Origin: JASEGV01 sp037443545
GTDB lineage: Bacteria; Bacteroidota; Ignavibacteria; UBA10030; BY39
DNA length: 64,000 bases
Assembly (NCBI GenBank): GCA_037443545.1
Contig: JBBIOD010000005.1
Span: 23,894 to 87,893, forward strand
Direction: 5' to 3'
Part shown: positions 36,192 through 45,900 of the stretch, in pieces
Layout of the letters: every line of letters begins with the position of its first letter
How positions within the stretch are numbered: position 1 is the stretch's first letter
The notes under the pieces: generated by a model
Told to the model about the DNA's origin: nothing
What the model saw: only the letters and a program-made list of their open reading frames with translations
The model's database searches: none
Position numbers and translations under genes: made by a program

Positions 36192-39100
36192 TTAAAATTC
36201 TAAAATAAGTCCAAATCTGACTTGCCGAGGTGCACCTACAAAGCCCGGCTGCATCTCGTACATATTATATATTCCAGTGAACACAGGCACTTCATCCTCT
36301 CTACCTTGGTCTATCATTCTCTGGATTGTTGCTTTGAAATCAGGGGTTTTAGTATATCCTGTTGCATCGGGGAGACCCGAACCAGCCCATACGTTAGCAA
36401 TATTTTTTCTGTTCAATAGATTCAAAATTAATATATAAGTATTCAATCTCATATTGGAAATAGGTAATTCAAAAGTTTTATCAATTCGGTAATCGAACCT
36501 AAAATTCCAATCACTGTAGTTAGCATTAATTGTTGATTGAGGTTTTATTCGCGAGTCGGTTGGCGGAATACTTGGATCATTAAGTGTATAGGGCCTCCCG
36601 CTATTACTTCTGAATAATAAATTCATACCGAGTTGATTCAAGAATACATTATCCATTTTTCCGAAACGGTAATCTAAGGTTGCAGCAATTGTGTGACGCT
36701 GATCGAAATCGAGAGGTGATTCAAATTTTGGAGTTCTTGCATTCAACCAAAGAATTGTGCCCAAGGTGCCAGGATCGGAACCTGTGCCTGTTGCATACGA
36801 TAAAGTATAGTTTACAGAAGCAGATAAATTATTCCAACGCCTTGAATCGAATGTAAGATCAAATCCGCGCACAGTCGAGTAATCACCATTTTGAAGAGTT
36901 GAAAAAGTGGTATTGTTCCAACGCGATTCAATGACACCTAATTGAATGAGTCCAGTAATTTCTTTGTAGTAAGCTGTAGCATGTATGCTTGCTACCTCAC
37001 CTAATTGCTGACGAATACCTAATTCGTATTGAGTAGTTTTTTGAGGTCGTAATCGCGGATTATTAATAGAAAAATAACCAGGAGCTAAATACCATTCGCG
37101 CAACCTATCGGAACTTATGTAAAGGTTCGACAGTGGTGGCATCTGAGCGAAAGTTCCATACTGCGCAAAGAATACCATTCTTTCTGATACAGGAAATGAA
37201 AAACCTAAACGCGGACTGAATATTAAAAATGGTGTCGATTCTTCAAAACTGTCGTCCTCAATCTTGTTTGGATTTCCCCAACCATCTGCTGGAACTTGTT
37301 TATTTGGAAACAATCGCTTAAAGTTTTCTGGCGATCCATATTGTGTAGTATTTTTACTATTAGCAACATCGTATAAATCTTTTAATACATCCGTGTTTGA
37401 ATCCCAATAATCCAATCTGAGTCCGACGTTTACAATAAAATCTTGGTATTCCATTTTATCTTGTAAATAAAAAGCACCGAAGATAGGTTCTTTGGGACCT
37501 TCACTCCGCTCGCTCTTTTTATATCCCTCGTAGTTTACTTCGCGACCGAAATAATCATAACCATAAGTATTGATACCTCGGGATGCATATTCTTTAAGGA
37601 CGTAAGATTTTTGTGCTTCTGTTAATTTATCATACCACTCATTCCGTAACGTATCAATTATACCCGGTCGCAATAAAGCTAAACTAAGAGGTCCTATTGC
37701 ATAAGCACGCAATTGATGGATTTTATACTCACCACCTAATTTAATTTCGTGTGCACCCAATTGATGAGTTACGTTTGCGTTAAATTGCCAAAACGTTGTT
37801 TTATTATAACCATATCCATTATACACGCGACCTGGATAAGCAAACATTCCTAAATACGTATCCATCGGAATTCTTGAAGCTCTTAAAATGCTGGAATCTA
37901 TCCCCGGAGGAAAATAATTGAAGAAGAGAGGATTTTTCGCAGGATCTCCATAATCGAATACTCTATCTTCGTGGACGGGATCCATGTAATCAGAATAAGT
38001 ATAGAAGTAACTGCCCTGAATTTCAGCAACTGTTTTAGGTTGTGGTGCCCAGGTAACTCGTAAAGTATATTGGTCGTTGACTGAATTTGTCATCGGATTG
38101 TGGAAGGCATTCATCAAAGTATAGCTGAACACCCTTGAACGAGCCCACGTTCTCGAGGATATACCACCCAAATTAATACGGAAGTCGCCCAAATTAGCAG
38201 TTAGTTTTTCGTTCCAAGCAAGACGGAGCGAAGCACCATCGGGCATTTGACCCGGTCGTCCTAGATTCCAATTCGGTTCGTCCAGTAATAATTCTTTTGC
38301 TCGTTTATCAATTTCTCCACTCGGTAGTTGGGGGAGTCGTTGAAGACCTACTTGAATATGATTTACCGTTACTTCCTTAAATTTTGGCCAAATACTGTTA
38401 GCAAGGGAAGCTAATCTTTCAGCGTTGTAAGTTGGATTCGGATCTCTGTTAAAGGTATATTCAAAAGAGCCAAAAAATTGTAAAATGTTTTTATTGGAAG
38501 GAATAACCGGTCCGCCGAATGCTAAATTATACAACTGGTATCCATTGTTTCGCCAACCTTGTACTCCATCCCCCAGAAATCCATCTGTAACATATTCGAA
38601 ACTACCGAAATAATTTGGTTTACCGGATTTGGTGGAGACGTTCACAATACCACTCATTACGTTTCCATATTCAGCGCTGTAACCACCAGTCATCACAATC
38701 ATTTCTTGAATTGCTCTTTGACTTACAAAAGCTGTTGAGCCACCTGTTAAAGGATTATTCGTCCAAACACCATCTACGATGTAACCGGTTTCTTCTGAAC
38801 GACCGCCGCGAATATTAAGTTCGCCACCTCTTTCACCCTGGACTACACCTGCCGTAGTGGCTGCCATTTCCCTAATACCACGTACCGGCATTAATTGAAT
38901 TTGCTCTGAGGTTACAACACGAACAGTCCCAGTTTGGTCTTTGGGTATGATGGGCCGCTCAGCTGAAATCACAACCTCCTTGAGTTCTACAGCTTCTGAA
39001 CTCAACTCTACGTTTTGAGTTGTCGTGAAACTTACCATGGCTTTTAAGTTTTTCACAGTAACTTCCCGATAACCGACATATCGCACAATAAGATTATATG

Positions 39101-39314
39101 TACCGACTGGAACATTTAACATGATATAATTTCCATCTACATCGGTAACAGTCCCAATAGTTGTGCCTTCGAGCATAACGTTAACACCGATGAGAGCTTC
39201 CCGCGACTCTTTATCGATAATTTTACCAGTTATCTTACCTGTTGTTTGAGAAAAACTTATTGAAACAACTATAAAGAGCAAAATAAAAAGAAGTAGTAGC
39301 TTTTTAATAATCAT
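36192..39314 (-). CDS. TonB-dependent receptor with carboxypeptidase-like domain, copy 1
   Basis: 1040 residues. Signal peptide about 1-22, then a carboxypeptidase regulatory-like domain (about 24-110, GKITGKIIDKESREALIGVNVMLEGTT...VGYREVTVK), plug domain with LNIRGGRSEETGYIVDGV, and a beta-barrel ending in an aromatic residue (RQVRFGLILEF), as outer-membrane proteins do. This is the SusC-like layout, but no SusD follows. It is the first gene of a three-gene module; the promoter at 39463-39491 precedes a leader of about 140 bases. Ribosome binding site AGGAGG, 4 bases before the ATG. Substrate unknown. Confidence 0.92.
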   Translation of the reverse strand: MIIKKLLLLFILLFIVVSISFSQTTGKITGKIIDKESREALIGVNVMLEGTTIGTVTDVDGNYIMLNVPVGTYNLIVRYVGYREVTVKNLKAMVSFTTTQNVELSSEAVELKEVVISAERPIIPKDQTGTVRVVTSEQIQLMPVRGIREMAATTAGVVQGERGGELNIRGGRSEETGYIVDGVWTNNPLTGGSTAFVSQRAIQEMIVMTGGYSAEYGNVMSGIVNVSTKSGKPNYFGSFEYVTDGFLGDGVQGWRNNGYQLYNLAFGGPVIPSNKNILQFFGSFEYTFNRDPNPTYNAERLASLANSIWPKFKEVTVNHIQVGLQRLPQLPSGEIDKRAKELLLDEPNWNLGRPGQMPDGASLRLAWNEKLTANLGDFRINLGGISSRTWARSRVFSYTLMNAFHNPMTNSVNDQYTLRVTWAPQPKTVAEIQGSYFYTYSDYMDPVHEDRVFDYGDPAKNPLFFNYFPPGIDSSILRASRIPMDTYLGMFAYPGRVYNGYGYNKTTFWQFNANVTHQLGAHEIKLGGEYKIHQLRAYAIGPLSLALLRPGIIDTLRNEWYDKLTEAQKSYVLKEYASRGINTYGYDYFGREVNYEGYKKSERSEGPKEPIFGAFYLQDKMEYQDFIVNVGLRLDYWDSNTDVLKDLYDVANSKNTTQYGSPENFKRLFPNKQVPADGWGNPNKIEDDSFEESTPFLIFSPRLGFSFPVSERMVFFAQYGTFAQMPPLSNLYISSDRLREWYLAPGYFSINNPRLRPQKTTQYELGIRQQLGEVASIHATAYYKEITGLIQLGVIESRWNNTTFSTLQNGDYSTVRGFDLTFDSRRWNNLSASVNYTLSYATGTGSDPGTLGTILWLNARTPKFESPLDFDQRHTIAATLDYRFGKMDNVFLNQLGMNLLFRSNSGRPYTLNDPSIPPTDSRIKPQSTINANYSDWNFRFDYRIDKTFELPISNMRLNTYILILNLLNRKNIANVWAGSGLPDATGYTKTPDFKATIQRMIDQGREDEVPVFTGIYNMYEMQPGFVGAPRQVRFGLILEF

Positions 39315-39318
39315 AACT

Positions 39319-39324
39319 CCTCCT
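39319..39324 (-). promoter_or_regulatory. Strong Shine-Dalgarno before receptor copy 1
   Basis: AGGAGG on the minus strand, 4 bases before the ATG at 39314. Confidence 0.75.
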
Positions 39325-39462
39325 AATATAGGATAAATTTAACATAATAATTTTTTTCTGAATTTTAATTTATAAGGAATAACTTTAGCATCAGTACTGG
39401 AAGTAACAAACGACTGAATTAAACAACAATAAATTATAGTTTTATGTAAAAAAACCTGAAAG

Positions 39463-39491
39463 AATATAAGAAATATCCCGATTGTTGTCAA
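39463..39491 (-). promoter_or_regulatory. Consensus promoter of receptor module 1
   Basis: Minus strand TTGACA (39486-39491), 17 bases, TATATT (39463-39468), preceded by CAC. The same CACTTGACA-N17-TATATT occurs at 49713-49741 before the second receptor. It gives a leader of about 140 bases (start near 39456) and no other gene lies in 39315-39544. Confidence 0.82.
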
Positions 39492-39544
39492 GTGTAAGTT
39501 AATTTTCTTGAAAAAAGGAAAAGGCTTTTTAATGGATAATAACT

Positions 39545-41827
39545 TTAAAATGATATTAGGTTCGCTAATATTTTATGAGCACCCTCCTGTATGTTCAATA
39601 ATTGATAATGTAATGCCATATTCACGTAAATAACTGTGCCTTTAAAATACTTTTGGGTTAGTATAAGGGGGGTTTTGTCGATTGATGATATTATCGGAAA
39701 TTCTATTTCTTTTGTTGACGTAATACTTACTTCGTTCGTAGTTCTATTGTAAATCCAATTTTGTAAATCCTCATCGGTTATTTTATTAGGTATGTTTAAT
39801 ATTCTATGGTTAGAATCTATTATAACTGGTGAGTTTTCATCATAAATGAACGACCGAGTTAACTTGATATCACCTAACAGCGACACTGAATCCCAAAATT
39901 TATAATCCTGAGATAATACTATTAAAGTTCCGCCGGCAGCCACAAATGGTTCGATTAAATTCTTAAAAGATTTCAGCTTTTCGATAGAATTTCTATCAAT
40001 AATTATTACATCTAAATTATCCGCACCAGTTTGTAACATGTTCATTTCGTTCAGCTCTACAAATTTTACACTAAGTCTTTGTAGTGTTAATTTGGTTAGC
40101 GAGTTCAGTTGTGAAGATATCAATCCGACCATCTTATCGCGATTAACGACAATATCAAATTTTCTGGCAACAAAATTAGCCACAGCTTCACCTCCGATTT
40201 TTAATTTCAAAAGATTATCGCCAAACTGAATCCCCTGTTTAAAAAATAAACTCAATGTATCTAAATATTCAGCTCCTTTATAACTTAGCTTCACGTTTAG
40301 AGTATCGGAACTTACTAACGTGCTCTCAGATACTGTAACATAGTCTGTGACTCCATCTCTGGAATGATTCGTCAGCCGGAAGACAAATTTTTCATTATCT
40401 CCATTATATAGCGGAGCAAATACAACCGGTGTTAATATTTCGGCGGTAAAACGAGGTGAGAAATCGAAATGAATTATCTGCTTATAAACAAAACTTTCTT
40501 CCTTAACATTTGAGGAATGAATAACAAAAAAATAAAACTGATTTTTAAGATTAATTTTATCCAAATTATAAATCTCGTAGGGATAGCTATATACTAGATT
40601 TGCCGGGGATAATATGCGATACTCCTGTCCCACTACCAGTGGTTGCCACCTCTGATTACTTTCGTTGATAACCCAATCCTCATCCACGCCAGGAAAGAAT
40701 AGCTGAGTAGTCCCATATTTAGATAAACCAGATATTGAATCTATCTGTAAAATAGTTAATTGGCGGTTTGTTAAAATTGTTTCGCTTATTGTATAATATA
40801 GTTTTACTCCTAACAACGCATGCCTTATTTTATCTAAATTTATTTTCCAATTCAAGAATAATTTGTATTCTTGTTGAGTAAGATTCATTCGATATGATAG
40901 ATGAGTACTAACCGAATCCAACAATTTTGATATTTCTTTTAATTCATATTTTTGATTTTTTAATAAGCCGGAGGCTAAATTATCTATTTCTTTCTTGAAT
41001 TTTTTCAGCTTTTGGGTATCATAGCTTGGTATATCGGCTATAGTATTATGTTTTTTTATCTTCGCAGGATATATTAAAGAGTAACTCGGAACACCCCGGC
41101 TCTTTAATTTTTCTAATTGTAGCGAAATTGAGTTGTAATGTTCTCTTGCATTCTCGCTAATTTTGCGATACGATTTTTTGTACCTTGAATCTTTTGTATC
41201 GACTGGAATTATAATTCCTTTTTTTGATGGGTCATCATAATAAAAACGTGATACTTTCCAATTTCCATTCTTCTGACTTTCTGAAATCACTTCCACAATT
41301 TTATCAACAAGTATTTTAACTGAACGATTTTTATTTCCGAAATACCAATCACGCGACAAAAGGATTACGTCGGGTTTAAAACTTGATATCAAATGATACA
41401 GTTTATTTTTTAAAGAATCGTTATTCCAATGCGAAAATATTTTTTCATCATCCTGAGCTGAAATTATTTCGGGAAACGAGAGATAGTAAGTTTCTCCTTT
41501 CAAAGCTGATATTGCGGCAAAACTTTCTCGTCTCAATTTTGCAGCTATTTGATGAGGAAAATAATAGCTCGAATCGGCTTCTGTGCATTCGCCATTCGTA
41601 ATATAGGCGCTCATTATTTTTGCCCCCTTCGCAAAACGATAATATGCAAGTGCCGAAAGATCCTCGTATCCCGGTTTTAAAGAAATATTTAACACATTTA
41701 AACCTGATTTAATATCAATGCATCTTTGATATAATTCATCATCAAGTATATTGTTTGGAGAAACAGAACTTATTGCAAAAATATTTGCAATTAAAAATAA
41801 AATATATAATGATTTTGGTTTCGTCAT
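39545..41827 (-). CDS. PIG-L (LmbE)-like protein with lost zinc site, secreted, multidomain
   Basis: 760 residues with a probable N-terminal signal peptide. Residues about 45-180 follow the PIG-L deacetylase layout (NISLKPGYEDLSALAYYRFAKGAKIMSAYITNGE ... ), but the metal motif A-H-P-D-D-E-D reads L-K-P-G-Y-E-D (K51 to D56), and the later H-x-x-H segment is FGNKNRS, so the zinc ligands are gone. Then follows a helical region (about 220-330), a beta-rich region, and a C-terminal GATase-like domain (DVIIIDRNSIEKLK, VAAGGTLIVLSQD). A lipid- or sugar-binding pseudoenzyme is likely. It lies between two receptor modules, with its own upstream space, so it probably forms its own transcript or reads through from the module upstream. 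Confidence 0.75.
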   Translation of the reverse strand: MTKPKSLYILFLIANIFAISSVSPNNILDDELYQRCIDIKSGLNVLNISLKPGYEDLSALAYYRFAKGAKIMSAYITNGECTEADSSYYFPHQIAAKLRRESFAAISALKGETYYLSFPEIISAQDDEKIFSHWNNDSLKNKLYHLISSFKPDVILLSRDWYFGNKNRSVKILVDKIVEVISESQKNGNWKVSRFYYDDPSKKGIIIPVDTKDSRYKKSYRKISENAREHYNSISLQLEKLKSRGVPSYSLIYPAKIKKHNTIADIPSYDTQKLKKFKKEIDNLASGLLKNQKYELKEISKLLDSVSTHLSYRMNLTQQEYKLFLNWKINLDKIRHALLGVKLYYTISETILTNRQLTILQIDSISGLSKYGTTQLFFPGVDEDWVINESNQRWQPLVVGQEYRILSPANLVYSYPYEIYNLDKINLKNQFYFFVIHSSNVKEESFVYKQIIHFDFSPRFTAEILTPVVFAPLYNGDNEKFVFRLTNHSRDGVTDYVTVSESTLVSSDTLNVKLSYKGAEYLDTLSLFFKQGIQFGDNLLKLKIGGEAVANFVARKFDIVVNRDKMVGLISSQLNSLTKLTLQRLSVKFVELNEMNMLQTGADNLDVIIIDRNSIEKLKSFKNLIEPFVAAGGTLIVLSQDYKFWDSVSLLGDIKLTRSFIYDENSPVIIDSNHRILNIPNKITDEDLQNWIYNRTTNEVSITSTKEIEFPIISSIDKTPLILTQKYFKGTVIYVNMALHYQLLNIQEGAHKILANLISF

Positions 41828-41833
41828 AATAGT

Positions 41834-41852
41834 AAACTTAAAATTTAAGTTT
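41834..41852. repeat. Perfect palindrome before the PIG-L-like gene
   Basis: AAACTTAAA-A-TTTAAGTTT: 9-bp arms around one base, 7 bases upstream of the ATG at 41827. It could be an operator or a leader hairpin hiding the ribosome binding site. AT-rich, so chance cannot be excluded. Confidence 0.45.
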
Positions 41853-41868
41853 GATTTACATATAAAAA

Positions 41869-41894
41869 AAGGCTGACTTAAAAAAGCCAGCCTT
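41869..41894 (-). terminator. Intrinsic terminator of the second receptor/PorV module
   Basis: Minus strand AAGGCTG pairs with CAGCCTT, extended by three more pairs across one mismatch, and is followed by TTTTTTTATA. It lies 28 bases past the stop of the PorV-like gene at 41922. Confidence 0.85.
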
Positions 41895-41921
41895 AATGAT
41901 TTTGTTATTTCGCGGAATTAA

Positions 41922-42968
41922 TTAAAAACCAAGTTTAATCGATAGTACATTATTCCCGTCGAAGAAATCGGTTTGTCGGTATGCATAATCGACAATAATA
42001 TCAACACCTGGCGCAGAATAAGCAATGCCAACGCCGAATGTGCCGCCGAAAATATTTGCATCTGTTTCAGCTTGTGGGACCATACCCATACCGGCTCTTC
42101 CGAACAATTTAAAACCACTTAGATAATAACCGATTTCGCCACCAAGTTTATATTCGTCTAAGTATAAATTGTTATTTATAAAGGTGCTATTTAAGCTATA
42201 ATGTATGTTTTCTTGAAAAGCACCGACATAAGCAAGTCCAATCTCTATTGAGGATGGAAGTTCAAAACTTGCTGCCTGACTTTTGTATCTTTGTTCAGGA
42301 CGGTAACCTTCGCTTGAAGTAGCACTCCGGTACAATCCGGTTCCATCAAATGTCATTTGCGAACCTATGTTTTTAACCGTAACACCAACATTCAAACCGG
42401 GAATATGAGCCAGGTTGCGATAGATAACACCAAAATCGAAAGCGAAAGCGGTAGCCGAAACACGGTCGATTCTCTCAGAGATCATCTTGGTTGTAATACC
42501 CGCCGCAACAGCATCGGTTAATGATTTTGAGTATGTAAGACCTAAAGTAAAATAGGTTGGTGAAAACACTCTTCCTAAAAGTCCTTCAGGGTCTTCGTTT
42601 GTCGTGAGTGGAATATCGCCGAAAGAAAGCGATTTAATGGTTAAACCAACAACACCAAAATCACCAAACGAAACACCCACTCCGCCATAGCTGACGCTGA
42701 TATCTCCTATATAGCTCATAGAAGAGAACATACCTTCAGCTCCATATTTCATGTGGCTGAGACCGGCAGGATTCCAGTGTATTGCTTCGACTCCAAAAGT
42801 GTTAGATATGGTGGCACCACCCATTGCAAAATCGCGAGCGCCCACTGGAATTAGTAATTCAGTGGCGGCCGCAGTGCCTATCCTTTTATTTTGAGCCTCT
42901 GTAAAATTAGTTACTACTAAAATTACAAGGCATATTAAAAAGGCGGTATATAAATATTTATTTTTCAT
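41922..42968 (-). CDS. PorV-like outer-membrane beta-barrel protein, copy 2
   Basis: 348 residues, signal peptide about 1-25. GTAAATELLIPVGARDFAMGG and IHWNPAGLSH are shared with copy 1 at 31615, and the last strand also ends in GF. It differs enough from copy 1 to have diverged for its own partner. It follows the exported protein gene by 31 bases and precedes a terminator. Confidence 0.85.
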   Translation of the reverse strand: MKNKYLYTAFLICLVILVVTNFTEAQNKRIGTAAATELLIPVGARDFAMGGATISNTFGVEAIHWNPAGLSHMKYGAEGMFSSMSYIGDISVSYGGVGVSFGDFGVVGLTIKSLSFGDIPLTTNEDPEGLLGRVFSPTYFTLGLTYSKSLTDAVAAGITTKMISERIDRVSATAFAFDFGVIYRNLAHIPGLNVGVTVKNIGSQMTFDGTGLYRSATSSEGYRPEQRYKSQAASFELPSSIEIGLAYVGAFQENIHYSLNSTFINNNLYLDEYKLGGEIGYYLSGFKLFGRAGMGMVPQAETDANIFGGTFGVGIAYSAPGVDIIVDYAYRQTDFFDGNNVLSIKLGF

Positions 42969-42999
42969 ATTTCATTCTCCTTTTAATATTATTTTAGCC

Positions 43000-45900
43000 T
43001 CAGAATACATCTGGAACTTCTTGTTCTTGAATAATGGCTACCTTAAGAATCTTGGTAACCCCTACGTCGGGCATATCCACGTGAGCTACATATATACCAC
43101 TTGCGACCGGGAAATTATTCTCATTATTAAGATCCCAGCGTAAGAACTGAGTAGGATCTTCTTTTTTGAGAGTACGAACTAACTGGCCCGCTAAGTTGAA
43201 TATTCTTATTGTTGCTTTCGCAGGTAATTTATTAAATGTTACAAACCTAACAAACCTGTTTGTTTCGGCAGGATTGAAAGCATAATAAGGATTTGGATAC
43301 ACACCCACTTTTTCTGCATCAGCCTTCGCAAGTTCTAAGCTTTCGGATTTGCTAGGAGATTGAACAATAAATTTCACCTGTTCACTCAGAACGTGATTCG
43401 CAGTTATTAAAATAGTATCCGGATTCGACCAGATTGGCGGAACAGCGCTTCCGGCAGGGAAAGCTGTAACATTCGTCAAATCAAATTTCCTGCTATTTTT
43501 CATCCAGAATACAAAATGAGCATCGTGCCAGCCTTGATTGCCGTATGGACTAGCAGTATCGCCGAGTATGTTATATTTATATTCATCTTGATTCATTGCT
43601 GCATCATATGGTTTCCCAAAAACGATCAAGAATTCTCGACCTCCATCGCCGACATTGGTTGGTGTATAACGGCCATCAACCCAACCTGCTCCGGTACCAG
43701 TAACCGCGACATTATTTTCAGAAAAACCAACCGCTAATTGAACAGGCGTGTTAATACCAGCATCGGGGTCATATCTAAATGCTCGGAACGGGACTGGTAA
43801 AGTATCGCAATACCCCCAACTGGCTGATGTATATCTTGTTCTGCCGTATGGTGGATCTGCAAATCGAGAATCTGCTTTTGCGTTTTGTCCAGCCCGAACA
43901 TAACGGTAAGCCATTCTCTGTGAAGCTGGAACGGATTCATCGAACACAATATAAACGTTCTTCATATCGGCCATTTTGGCTCGTGAGGTTGTAACGCCAC
44001 CAAAAATTCCGGTACCGCCTTCACCAACCCACAATGGACCAGACCCTCCGCTCGTTGTTTCCATGGAATTATAATTTGAAGCACTATCTCTTAAAAGCGT
44101 TCCACGCTTTCCAATTACACAATCGTTGACTTCGTTCGGTGGTCCTGCAACTTCCCAGAAAATACCATCTATAATCGGATAATCATAAATATCGCCATTG
44201 AGAGCTACTCCTAGATTTGTATAGGGGCCCCATGTTGTTTTTTTAATACTATCCCTTAAAGACCATGTGAAATTTCCTGGTGCGCCGGCATCAGATTTGA
44301 AGGTAACTTCATAAATATTTCCGGTTGTTTGTTTTGGATCGACCACTTTTCCTTTTACAAAACCATCGGTGAACGGACCAACATTTTTATAAGAAGCGAA
44401 AGCTCCATATTTACCTTGGTACCGAACTCCTTGCGGAGATTGGGGCTTAACGGTAAACACAATTGGGCTTGATTCAAGTGCTGTTGGTAAAAAGTCAGTA
44501 ACGGTCGTGCGGCTGTATGCCGTAACTGCCAAATAATATTCTTGACCATTATTTAGTTTATCAATATCTAAAATATGATCGCGAGTAAATTGGTAGTGCC
44601 GTGTGATACCGCTATTAGTGCCAAATTGAACGGGGAGCATTAAAATTTCGCCTGACTTTTTATCAAATTGTCGGTCTAAAATAACAGTGGGTTGAGTTAA
44701 TAAGTCAAAGGTTGCCAACCTCTTTGCTTGTGACAAGCTTGCTGATCGACTTGGCAATTGATAAACATTATAACCTTCGAAAATAAAAGCTCCGGGTTGA
44801 CTTATAGTATTTTCAGTTTTTTTAACTGCCGATGTGTCGCTACCCCATTCTAGAGTAATTTCACCATCGAGTTCAGCGATTTTTACAGCTGGAGCTGCTG
44901 GCGCGGGTGTAACTTGGAATAGAGCATCGTAAGTAGTTTGAACAAATTGGTCGTAAAATTTCATAACGTTGATGCTCGACAATCTATCAGCGCCTAAACC
45001 GGCTACGGTTCCTACAACAACTTCCTGAGTATCACCGGGCGCCAGTGAAAAAGGTCCGGTATTCAAAACTATTCTACGGTCGCCTGATGCAAGTGAATAT
45101 GAGGTACCTAAACCGTCGATGAATCCTGTTTTGGTAACCGGATCTCCACTAAGCGGGAATTTTGTTTCCGTAACACCGGGGGGATGAGGATATAACCTCC
45201 AAGGAGCAGTAGAAGCATCCGGTACGTATCCCTGTAACATTCTCCACCAACGTAAACCACCTTCGTAAGTGAATGCTGGATCCGAAATACCACTTCCGGC
45301 TGAAAAATAAGCAAACGAAGTCATTGGCAAATTTTTCTTGCCATACACTCTCTTTAGGTTGAATACTCCTGAATCCGTTGGGAGGCCCGGTACTAATGGA
45401 CCTTGCAAAAAATCATATCCAACGGCAGGCGGTTGAAGTCCAAATTTTTTAAATTCAGCATCAATTGCATTACCGTTATACACATAACCTAAACTAAGGG
45501 GTGAACCGGTAACGGGAGGGAAAAGATTCATATCGACACCGCACAAGTCATCACCATAAGAGCCTAAATCAGGATCAGACCATTGTGCAAAATACATGCT
45601 GTCGATATAGAAAGAACCTTTGGTTCCGCCACCAATATCGATACCACCTTTGTTAATAAATTTAATTTTCTTGAAGTACAAATTACCCATCGCGTCGGTA
45701 CGTTTATAACCCCACAAAGTAATTTGGGCTTCAAGGCCTAAAGGCTCTGAACCGAATAAACCGTTCGTTGCAGATCGGTCTAGATCGTTAATTACAGTCC
45801 AAACAACTTGATCTGCCGGGGAATTGGGATCGGCACCGGCAAGTCCAGGTTCATCATAATTACCAGCAATCAGAGAATCAGTAGTAAAGAGTGCACCTTT

